Positions 1 through 5,454 of a DNA stretch of 7,249 bases are shown here, in pieces. This DNA comes from an uncultured Lachnospiraceae bacterium (GTDB lineage: Bacteria > Bacillota > Clostridia > Lachnospirales > Lachnospiraceae). Location: positions 1-7,249 of the forward strand of contig CAJTTU010000135.1 of NCBI GenBank assembly GCA_910579325.1, given 5' to 3'. Under the pieces are notes generated by a model. The model made no database searches and was not told the origin of the DNA. It saw nothing but the letters and a program-made list of their open reading frames with translations. Every line of letters starts with the position of its first letter. The first letter of the stretch is position 1. The position numbers were made by a program, and so were the translations under genes.

Positions 1-185
1 ATTACAATATAATCGTCGTCTTCTCCCCACAGAGTCACATCCTCTCCTGTCTGCTGAAGATAAACACATTCAGGCGTCCTGGCCAGGCGGACATTTCGAT
101 ATTTGCATGCATCCTGCACAGAAATCTGAAAAACAATTTCATACAATGACAATTTGTTTTGTATCATTTGCATACTGATACGCAT
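1..185 (-). CDS. N-terminus of a probable PucR-like transcriptional regulator (partial)
   Basis: An open frame starts at ATG 185-183 and runs off the left edge, giving about 61 residues beginning MRISMQMIQNKLSLYEIVF. The start is supported by GAGGAG seven bases upstream (193-198 region) and by a good promoter at 235-263. The visible part is short: a hydrophobic-amphipathic N-terminal helix, then an RNVRLARTPE-type segment, VYLQQ and WGEDDDYIV. This pattern (short helix, 'NVRL', 'VYL', then an acidic 'DDYIV' strand) recalls the N-terminus of PucR/CdaR-like regulators of Lachnospiraceae, which carry a sensory domain followed by a C-terminal helix-turn-helix. That is recognition by resemblance only, because the DNA-binding part lies outside the window. 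The gene is separated from argD by a strong terminator and is a separate transcription unit. Confidence 0.6.
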   Translation of the reverse strand, partial: MRISMQMIQNKLSLYEIVFQISVQDACKYRNVRLARTPECVYLQQTGEDVTLWGEDDDYIV

Positions 186-234
186 TTTTTATCTCCTCGT
201 CTATCTATTATGCATAAATGAATGACTTGCCCTT

Positions 235-263
235 ATTATATGTGAATCAATATCTTAATTCAA
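235..263 (-). promoter_or_regulatory. Sigma-A-type promoter of the left-edge gene
   Basis: On the minus strand TTGAAT (258-263) is followed by exactly 17 bases and a perfect TATAAT (235-240). Transcription would start near 228, leaving a leader of about 40 nt before the ATG at 185. Inside the promoter, TGAAT (243-247, plus strand) and ATTCA (258-262) form an inverted repeat with a 10-base gap. The palindrome TTATGCATAA (208-217) sits in the leader. Either could be an operator, but neither fits a family I can name. Confidence 0.65.
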
Positions 264-359
264 GCACTCGCAGGTCAATAAACCACCGGCTATTTTATTT
301 TTGGTTTTCTGACACAATTACGCATACGCCTGTTTGTGCTTTACAGCCTAATTCGACAA

Positions 360-558
360 AATGTGCCACCGGCACTTTACCCCTGACAATCACGCTGACA
401 AATTCCAGACCTGGCAAAAAGCTGCTTTGTCGTTATCGCGGTACGGTCATAGTCCAGTGACATCGCGTAAATGTCCGTGATCCTTTGATAAAATCCGCGC
501 TCAGACAAACAAATTTCCCGGATCTGCTCAAGCAGCCGCATCTCTATACTGTCCTGCC
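360..558 (-). pseudogene. Degraded fragment of a RhuM-family gene
   Basis: A minus-strand frame at 377-589 contains, at about 413-535, residues LLEQIREI-LSER-FYQRITDIYA-S-DYD-----TKQLFA. This closely follows the conserved core of RhuM-family proteins (typically 'LLERIREIRLSERxFYQKIxDIYATSxDYD....TKxFFATVQNKL'). In RhuM the next residues should be TVQNKLHxAITGK. Here the frame ends early, and the neighbouring frame reads VWNLSA-stop-LSGVK, a decayed version of that stretch. About 300 bp that would encode the N-terminal half are missing and replaced by the argD terminator. RhuM proteins are usually 300 residues or more, occur on genomic islands, and have no clear biochemical role. I infer a remnant of a lost accessory gene. 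The match is from memory of the family, and the exact ends are approximate. Confidence 0.6.
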
Positions 559-590
559 GGCCGCCGACAAAAACAGCGCAAAAACACAAG

Positions 591-622
591 AAAAAAGCCC
601 ATCCGCGCCACCGCAGACAGGC
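591..622 (-). terminator. Rho-independent terminator of the argBD transcript
   Basis: On the minus strand an 11-bp stem (612-622 with 597-607, two or three G-U pairs) closes a GTGG loop and is followed by six T residues (591-596). It starts 19 nt after the argD stop codon. A smaller hairpin with one bulge (623-642, TTCGC-TTT-GCGAA core) overlaps the argD stop. The stem and T-tract together make a textbook intrinsic terminator that closes the arg operon. Confidence 0.88.
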
Positions 623-640
623 AAATTTCGCAAAGCGAAT

Positions 641-1831
641 TTATTTTCCTATGCACTTTTCCAAAATCCCAATCATCTCATCCACATGCCGTTTCTCAAT
701 AATCAACGGCGGCAGGAAGCGGATCGTGTTTGTTCCGGCGGAAATCAGAATCACGCCCTCGTCCATGGCTTTCTGAATAATCCCGCCCACAGGCTCCGCA
801 AATTCCAGTCCCTGCATCAGTCCCACACCCCGGTGGTCTGTGACGGAATCATGACGGGCTTTCAGTTCCTCCAGCTTCTCATACAGGTAAGCCCCCACCT
901 CATTGACATGGTCGCAGATATGATCCTGTTCAAAGATATCCAGAATCTTTCCGGCGGCGGCGCAGACCAGCGGATTTCCGCCGTAGGTGCTGCCATGGTC
1001 TCCGGCCACAAGGGCGGCAGCCTTTTCCTTGCACAGGAACGCGCCCACCGGCAGGCCGCAGCCTAAAGCCTTCGCCACTGCCATCACATCCGGCTCCACG
1101 CCGTAGCGCTGGCAGGCAAACATGGTTCCGGTTCGTCCCATACCGCACTGCACCTCGTCAAAAATCAGCAGGATATCCCGCTCGTCGCAGATGGCACGCA
1201 GTTCTTTCAGGAAGCCTTCCTCCGCCGGATAAATGCCGCCCTCGCCCTGCACCGGCTCCAGGATAATTCCGCAGGTTTTATCGGTAATCAATGCCTTTAC
1301 GCTCTCAATATCATTGAACCGGGCAAACTTCACGCCGCCGATCAGCGGCTTAAAGGCCTCCTGATAATGGGGATTCCCCGTTACGGACAATGCGCCCATG
1401 CTTCTGCCATGGAAGGAATGATCCATGGCAATGATCTCATGATCCGTTTTTCCATCCTTATTATAAGCGTATTTCCGGGCCGTCTTGATGGCGCCCTCGA
1501 TGGCCTCCGTACCGCTGTTGGTGAAAAACACCCGATCCATTCCGGCAGCCTTCGTCAGCTTTTCCGCCGCTTCAATGGCAGGCCGGTTATAATAATAATT
1601 GGACGTATGTACCAGCTTATCCACCTGCGCCTTCACCGTCTCGTTCAGTCCCGGATAGTTGTAGCCCAGGGCATAGACGGCGATTCCCGCGTAAAAGTCC
1701 AGATACTTTTTCCCCTCGCTGTCGTATAGGTATACGCCCTCGCCGTGATCCAGCACAATCTGATACCGGTTATAGGTGTGGAGCAGCACCTGCTCCGCCC
1801 GGTCGATCAGTCCCTTTTTATCCTCACTCAT
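641..1831 (-). CDS. argD: Acetylornithine aminotransferase ArgD
   Basis: A 396-residue class-III PLP-dependent aminotransferase. In arginine synthesis it moves an amino group from glutamate to N-acetylglutamate semialdehyde, giving N-acetylornithine in the cytoplasm. Visible family motifs are NSGTEAIEGAIKTARK at 105-120 (phosphate-binding turn), SFHGRS at 139-144 (F140 stacks on the PLP ring), LEPVQGEGG at 191-199, IFDEVQCGMGRTG at 223-235 (D225 contacts the pyridine nitrogen), AKALGCGLPVGA at 253-264 with Schiff-base lysine K254, STYGGNPL at 281-288, and R371 in NTIRFLPPL for substrate carboxylate binding. The family usually has GGG after AKAL; here the middle residue is C258. Length is normal. 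The start ATG (1831) overlaps the argB stop by 8 bp and has GAGG eight bases upstream, so translation is probably coupled. It could also act on succinyl-diaminopimelate or ornithine, but the arg context favours ArgD. Confidence 0.96.
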   Translation of the reverse strand: MSEDKKGLIDRAEQVLLHTYNRYQIVLDHGEGVYLYDSEGKKYLDFYAGIAVYALGYNYPGLNETVKAQVDKLVHTSNYYYNRPAIEAAEKLTKAAGMDRVFFTNSGTEAIEGAIKTARKYAYNKDGKTDHEIIAMDHSFHGRSMGALSVTGNPHYQEAFKPLIGGVKFARFNDIESVKALITDKTCGIILEPVQGEGGIYPAEEGFLKELRAICDERDILLIFDEVQCGMGRTGTMFACQRYGVEPDVMAVAKALGCGLPVGAFLCKEKAAALVAGDHGSTYGGNPLVCAAAGKILDIFEQDHICDHVNEVGAYLYEKLEELKARHDSVTDHRGVGLMQGLEFAEPVGGIIQKAMDEGVILISAGTNTIRFLPPLIIEKRHVDEMIGILEKCIGK

Positions 1832-2711
1832 GATAATACCTCGTTTCCGATTTATTTAAAATCGCCGTTCCGATTCCCTTATGGGTAAAGATCTCCAGTA
1901 ATACGCAGTGGGGAATCCGCCCGTCCAGGATATGGACTCTGGACACGCCGTTTTTCAGGGCGTCCACGCAGCCTGACAGCTTGGGAATCATCCCGCCCAT
2001 GGCCGCGCCGCTTCTCACAAATTCTTCCGCTTCCTCTATCGTCATCTCCGAGATCAGCGTGGATTTGTCATTGAAATCCCGGTAGACGCCCTCGATATCC
2101 GTAAGGAACGCCAGCTTCTCCGCCTTCATGGCCTTGGCGATGGCACAGGCGGCGTCATCCGCATTGATATTGTAGGTGTCAAACTGATCGTCATAGCCAA
2201 TCGGGCAGACTACGGGCAGGAAATCTTTTTCCAGCAGGTCAAACAGAATCTTTGGCTCCACTGCGTCCACCTCTCCCACATAGCCGATATCCTGGCCATT
2301 GGAATCCCTTTTATGGACATGGAGCAGTCCGCCGTCCTTGCCGCTGATGCCCACGGCCTTGATGCCCAGCTGCTGAATCAGCTGCACCAGGTTTTTATTC
2401 ACCCGGTTCAGCACCATCTCGGCGATTTCCATAGTGGGGGCGTCCGTTACCCGCAGGCCGTTGACAAACTTCGGCTCCATGCCGATCTTTCCCACCCACT
2501 TGCTGATTTCCTTGCCGCCGCCGTGAACGATAATGGGTTTAAAGCCTACCAGCTTTAAAAGCACTGCGTCCTTGATGACATTCAGCTTCAGCTCCTCATC
2601 CACCATGGCGCTGCCGCCGTATTTGATAATAATGACCTTTCTGTTAAACCGCTGTATATAAGGCAGAGCTTCGATAAGAACCTCCGCCTTTTTCATGATT
2701 TCCTGATCCAT
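1824..2711 (-). CDS. argB: Acetylglutamate kinase ArgB (arginine-sensitive type)
   Basis: A 295-residue amino-acid kinase that phosphorylates N-acetylglutamate with ATP, the committed step in the cyclic pathway. Visible motifs: IIIKYGGSAM (27-36, catalytic K30), VHGGGKEIS (62-70), NGLRVTD (84-90, substrate-binding R87), GKDGGLL (124-130), YNINADDAA (180-188), FLTDIEGVY (202-210, nucleotide site), and GGMIPKL (239-245, transition-state K244). The N-terminal helix ahead of 'ALPYIQRF' and the C-terminal EIFTHKGIGTAI are the features that separate hexameric, arginine-inhibited kinases from the E. coli-like insensitive dimers, so feedback inhibition by arginine is expected. This fits a pathway that uses ArgJ, where ArgB is the usual control point. 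ATG 2711 is preceded by AGAGG at a good distance. argD follows with an 8-bp overlap. Confidence 0.96.
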   Translation of the reverse strand: MDQEIMKKAEVLIEALPYIQRFNRKVIIIKYGGSAMVDEELKLNVIKDAVLLKLVGFKPIIVHGGGKEISKWVGKIGMEPKFVNGLRVTDAPTMEIAEMVLNRVNKNLVQLIQQLGIKAVGISGKDGGLLHVHKRDSNGQDIGYVGEVDAVEPKILFDLLEKDFLPVVCPIGYDDQFDTYNINADDAACAIAKAMKAEKLAFLTDIEGVYRDFNDKSTLISEMTIEEAEEFVRSGAAMGGMIPKLSGCVDALKNGVSRVHILDGRIPHCVLLEIFTHKGIGTAILNKSETRYYHE

Positions 2712-2843
2712 AGTTACCTCTTATTCCAGTTTTGCAACTTCCCTCCCCATCGCTATAAGCACTTAGGGTCTGTTCTTTAGCCGCTTACTATTTTCCAGGG
2801 GCTTGTACGGTACGTTGCTTTTTTATTATAGTTTCGCAATTAT
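2712..2843 (-). promoter_or_regulatory. argB upstream spacer with a possible internal promoter
   Basis: This 132-bp gap separates the C_GCAxxG gene from argB. A perfect TATAAT (minus strand, 2825-2830) begins just after the upstream stop codon. The best -35 options are poor (TTTAAA at 2851-2856 with a 20-base spacer), so a promoter is only a weak call. The middle holds one copy of a 28-bp repeat (2770-2797). I saw no intrinsic terminator after the C_GCAxxG gene, so read-through from upstream into argBD is likely. Confidence 0.35.
2770..2797. repeat. 28-bp repeat, copy A (upstream of argB)
   Basis: The 28 bases here match 6606-6633 at 26 positions and in the same orientation; the mismatches are G/A at 2780 and C/T near the 2796 end. 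The core on the plus strand reads CTGTTCTTTA-CCGCTTACTA. It lies about 60-85 bp before the argB start; the other copy lies about 110-140 bp before the argC start. Flanks outside the 28 bases are unrelated. It may belong to a dispersed intergenic repeat family or be a shared regulatory RNA segment. Confidence 0.7.
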
Positions 2844-3248
2844 TTAGATATTTAAAATTTTCTCCGTCAGCTCCACCGCATCCCGGATGCAGTCCGGACA
2901 GGAACGCAAAGCCTTGCCGGTTTCCGTACCCTTCAGATCCTTACATACGGCCGAACCGTTTTTCTTTACGAACTCCGCCAGAAGCTCCTTGGACATCTGA
3001 CAGGAGGATGCCTTGGAATCCGGATTCTCCAGATTCGCCGTGCTGTTTTTCAGGCCGATTACCATAGCCGCCCCTGACACCGCGCCGCACAGCCCTTCCA
3101 TGCCGCCCATGCCGGCTCCCAGGGCTTCCGCGCATTTGAATACGGTCTTATAATCCGCATCCATCTCCTCGGCGAACGCGCATACCGTACACTGGCAGCA
3201 GTTAAACCCTTTCTCTCTCAGTTCCAATGCTTTGTCTGCTCTGCTCAT
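2844..3248 (-). CDS. C_GCAxxG_C_C family redox-type protein
   Basis: A 134-residue soluble protein with ten cysteines. It carries the family signature GLCGAVSGAAMVIG at 52-65, where C54 starts the 'C-GCAxxG' element, preceded by FNCCQCTVC (15-23) and followed by isolated C83, C102 and a SCPDC pair (C117, C120). These features match the C_GCAxxG_C_C family (about 120-150 residues), whose conserved cysteines suggest metal or redox-centre binding, with no established reaction. There is no signal peptide or membrane segment, so it is cytoplasmic. ATG 3248 has AAGGAG eight bases upstream. It sits between argJ and argB on the same strand, but it has its own likely promoter at 3387-3415, so a role in arginine synthesis is not implied. 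Confidence 0.88.
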   Translation of the reverse strand: MSRADKALELREKGFNCCQCTVCAFAEEMDADYKTVFKCAEALGAGMGGMEGLCGAVSGAAMVIGLKNSTANLENPDSKASSCQMSKELLAEFVKKNGSAVCKDLKGTETGKALRSCPDCIRDAVELTEKILNI

Positions 3249-3285
3249 TGTTCATTCTCCTTTTCTTTTTCGTGAATTTCCCCGC

Positions 3286-3344
3286 CGCGGCGGTTTGCTA
3301 TAATACCCACAGGCATATGTACCGATTGATGCCGAACCGCCGCG
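3286..3344 (-). other. Structured leader: 10-bp inverted repeat upstream of the C_GCAxxG gene
   Basis: AACCGCCGCG (3335-3344) and CGCGGCGGTT (3286-3295) are exact inverted copies separated by 39 bases. The arm at 3286-3295 lies inside the 12-bp palindrome CCGCCGCGGCGG (3282-3293). If transcription starts at the promoter at 3387-3415, the transcript can form a 10-bp GC-rich stem with a 39-nt loop just before the ribosome site. A smaller CCTG-CAGG hairpin sits upstream at about 3366-3379. No T-run follows, so it is not an intrinsic terminator, and I do not recognise a known riboswitch in it. The enclosed TATTAT (3300-3305) has no good -35. Confidence 0.4.
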
Positions 3345-3386
3345 TTTGGATATACAGATTTCTCCTGCCAAAACAGGTTCAGGTCT

Positions 3387-3415
3387 ATTGTATACCATTC
3401 CCGGTTTTCACACAA
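3387..3415 (-). promoter_or_regulatory. Probable promoter of the C_GCAxxG gene
   Basis: On the minus strand TTGTGT (3410-3415) is followed by 17 bases and TACAAT (3387-3392). Transcription would start near 3380, giving a 5' leader of about 130 nt that contains the GC-rich inverted repeat at 3286-3344. Two mismatches in the -35 box and one in the -10 box keep the confidence moderate. Confidence 0.5.
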
Positions 3416-3537
3416 GAGACAAAAGACGCCGTTTTTCGCGTTCCTTTCGCCTTTTTTGCGGCTTCATCAGGTTACTGCTCAGGCGCCACTGTTCCACGAA
3501 ATGTTCCATACATGTAATGCATAAAATCTCGATCCGT

Positions 3538-3969
3538 TCAGGCTTTCGCCCTTTTCTTCAATAAGGCCAGCAGCTTATCCTGCGCCGGCAGACGGCTGCG
3601 GCGCGGGTAGGCACTCCGATACGCATCATACAGCGGCGCTGCCTCCGATGGCTCCGTCAACCGGATCAAATCCATCGTCAGGCTGTGTACAGCCATCAGC
3701 ATCCAATAAACTGAGGGCTCCGCCTTCCAGCGTTCAGGCGCCGTAAAATAAATATAATGCAGCGCCTCCCCTACTTCTGCAGAGGATGGAGACTGGTCTG
3801 CAAATTTTTGCAGCAATTGCTCCAAATCCCCGGCAAACCGGTCATGACAAGGATAATTTTTAGGCCCTCCGCCGAAGCCAAAAGCCCCCTCCATAGGTTT
3901 TCGCTTTCGCTCCAGTTGATAAAATTCTTCCAGATATGCCTCATAAAGGCTTATTACTTCTTCCAACAT
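3538..3969 (-). CDS. Uncharacterised conserved protein with GGGPKxxPCHDxF motif
   Basis: A 143-residue protein from ATG 3969. A GTG at 3996 would add nine residues (MHRRSAGRS), but that prefix includes the AGGAGG ribosome site itself, so I prefer the ATG; GGGAG four bases before it may help. It begins with an amphipathic helix (LEEVISLYEAYLEEF), then has the distinctive FGFGGGPKNYPCHDRF (30-45, with C41, H42, D43). A helical middle follows (WMLMAVHSLTMDLIRL) and a basic tail (LLALLKKRAKA). There is no signal peptide or membrane segment. I know no function for it; the Cys-His-Asp cluster could bind a metal or be catalytic, but this is only a guess. It lies 36 bp after the small ORF behind argJ and is probably co-transcribed with argCJ. 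Confidence 0.8.
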   Translation of the reverse strand: MLEEVISLYEAYLEEFYQLERKRKPMEGAFGFGGGPKNYPCHDRFAGDLEQLLQKFADQSPSSAEVGEALHYIYFTAPERWKAEPSVYWMLMAVHSLTMDLIRLTEPSEAAPLYDAYRSAYPRRSRLPAQDKLLALLKKRAKA

Positions 3970-4005
3970 TGATCTCCCAGCCGACCTCCTGTGCACATGC
4001 CTTTC

Positions 4006-4196
4006 TTACTCCCCATGGGAGTTATACAGGTATACCACATCCATATCCGTAATCTTATTTTTACAGTCTATCAGTAAAAATGCCAACGTTTTTCCGTCCC
4101 CCGCCTGTTCAGGGCATTCCATGCAAAAAATACGCCTTCCAAAACAGGACAAAATCTTCCGTCCTGCTGATCGTGTACCTTTTGCCAAACGGCCAT
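4006..4196 (-). CDS. Small uncharacterised ORF behind argJ, apparently frameshifted
   Basis: Two frames share this stretch. The first starts at ATG 4196, four bases after the argJ stop, and reads MAVWQKVHDQQDGRFCPVL, then stops at 4071-4073. The second (TTG 4188 to stop 4006) opens with an unconvincing basic stretch but ends in a protein-like segment, CMECPEQAGDGKTLAFLL then DMDVVYLYNSHGE. Joining the frames at a run of six T (plus-strand A 4125-4130) with one added T gives a continuous product of about 63 residues ending in that segment. I therefore infer one small gene broken by a one-base loss, a sequencing error, or slippage at the T-run. No strong ribosome site is visible; coupling to argJ is plausible. 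I do not recognise the family. Confidence 0.5.
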
Positions 4197-4199
4197 TTT

Positions 4200-5429
4200 T
4201 TATGACCGATAGTCCGCATTAATTTTCACATAATCAAAGGTTAAATCGCACCCCCACGCCGTAGCACTGGCCTCTCCCATCTTCACATCCATGGTGCAGG
4301 TCACTTTCTCCTGGGACAAAATCTTCGTGGCCGTTTCTTCGCTGTAGCCGGTTGAGGTTCCGTTTTCCACGATTTTCAGCTTCCCGGCCTGGCTCTCAAA
4401 GAAAATGTCCACCTTCTCCGGATCAAAATCCGCCCCCGAGTATCCCATGGCGCACAGAATCCGTCCCCAGTTGGCGTCGTGGCCGAAAATAGCCGCCTTG
4501 GTCAGACTGGAGGTTACTACCGACTTCGCCAGCGTTCTGGCCTGTTCCTTTGAAGCGCAGCCCACGGCCGTCACCTCAAACAGGCAGGTACAGCCCTCCC
4601 CGTCTCCGGCGATCATCTGGGACAATTTCAACATTACCTGATGCAGCGCCCCGCAGAAGCTGTCGTAATCCGGCCCTTCCTCTTCGATCACTGCATTTTC
4701 CGCCATGCCGTTTGCCAGCAGCAGTACGCTGTCGTTGGTGGAGGTATCCCCGTCCACGGAAATCATATTGAAGGTGTCCTCCACATCGGCGCTCAGCGCT
4801 TTTTGCAGCATTTCATGGGAAATGGCCGCATCGGTGGTGACAAAGCAGAGCATTGTGGACATATTCGGATGAATCATGCCGGAGCCCTTGCACATGCCGC
4901 CTACGGTAACAGTCTTCCCGCCGATTTCTACCGTCACCGCCGTTTCCTTCTTTCTCGTATCGGTGGTCATAATGGCCTGGGCGGCGGCTGTGCCGTGGGC
5001 TTCGTCCGCTCCCAGGCCGGCGGCCAGAAGCTTTACGCCCTCCTGAATCCTGTCCATAGGAATCTGCGCGCCGATCACGCCGGTGGATGCCACCAGAACG
5101 CTGTCCTCCGGAATGTGCAGAAGCTCTCCGGCAGCTTTCGCTGTCTTTACGCAACAGTCATAACCCTCCTGCCCGGTACAGGCATTGGCAATGCCGGAAT
5201 TCACGATCACGGCATGCACGGCAGGAGAATTCTCCACGATCTCCCTGTCCCACAACACCGGCGCCGCCTTCACCACGTTACTGGTAAAGACACCCGCTGC
5301 CCGGCAGGGCTTCTGGCTGTACACCAGCGCCATATCGTCCCTTCCCTGATATTTAATCCCTGCGGCGGCCGCAGCCGCCTGAAAACCCTTCGGGGCGGTT
5401 ACGCCGCCTTTGATTTGCTCTATATTCAT
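4200..5429 (-). CDS. argJ: Bifunctional glutamate N-acetyltransferase / ornithine acetyltransferase ArgJ
   Basis: A 409-residue ArgJ. It transfers acetyl from N-acetylornithine to glutamate, which releases ornithine and regenerates N-acetylglutamate; many members also use acetyl-CoA. Family features in order: KGVF-like GVFTSN (46-51), VNSGIANACTG (76-86), ASTGVIG (114-120, oxyanion-hole T116-G117), the self-cleavage site KGSGMIHPNMSTML (181-194), DGDTSTNDS (226-234), AGDGEG (274-279), GHDANWGRI (316-324), and the C-terminal INADYRS. The precursor is expected to cut itself before T192, leaving Thr192 as the N-terminal nucleophile of the beta chain. The residue before the cut is Ser rather than the usual Ala. 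ATG 5429 has AGGAGA upstream, 25 bp after argC. Without argA or argE nearby, ArgJ supplies the acetyl cycle. Confidence 0.96.
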   Translation of the reverse strand: MNIEQIKGGVTAPKGFQAAAAAAGIKYQGRDDMALVYSQKPCRAAGVFTSNVVKAAPVLWDREIVENSPAVHAVIVNSGIANACTGQEGYDCCVKTAKAAGELLHIPEDSVLVASTGVIGAQIPMDRIQEGVKLLAAGLGADEAHGTAAAQAIMTTDTRKKETAVTVEIGGKTVTVGGMCKGSGMIHPNMSTMLCFVTTDAAISHEMLQKALSADVEDTFNMISVDGDTSTNDSVLLLANGMAENAVIEEEGPDYDSFCGALHQVMLKLSQMIAGDGEGCTCLFEVTAVGCASKEQARTLAKSVVTSSLTKAAIFGHDANWGRILCAMGYSGADFDPEKVDIFFESQAGKLKIVENGTSTGYSEETATKILSQEKVTCTMDVKMGEASATAWGCDLTFDYVKINADYRS

Positions 5430-5454
5430 AAGTAAACTCTCCTATTTTCTATTT

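Noticed and set aside
218..460. Plus-strand 80-residue frame
   Set aside because: It lies over the minus-strand promoter and the RhuM remnant, has no ribosome site, and its composition is not protein-like.
485..1066. Plus-strand 193-residue frame opposite argD
   Set aside because: It overlaps the argD active-site region and the operon terminator, and no start signal is present.
2825..2856. ARG box before argB
   Set aside because: TAAATAATTG near 2835-2846 resembles half of a box, but the second half-site is missing and no properly spaced partner exists.
3430..3537. Intrinsic terminator after the 143-residue gene
   Set aside because: Only a 4-bp stem (ACGC/GCGT) precedes CTTTTGT; this is too weak to call.
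3227..3564. Two overlapping plus-strand frames of 72-96 residues
   Set aside because: They cover the promoter and leader of the C_GCAxxG gene, have no ribosome site, and one opens inside the minus-strand start region.
4641..5435. Plus-strand 264-residue frame opposite argJ
   Set aside because: It is a mirror of the GC-rich third positions of argJ, rich in His, Arg and Gly, with no motif and no ribosome site.
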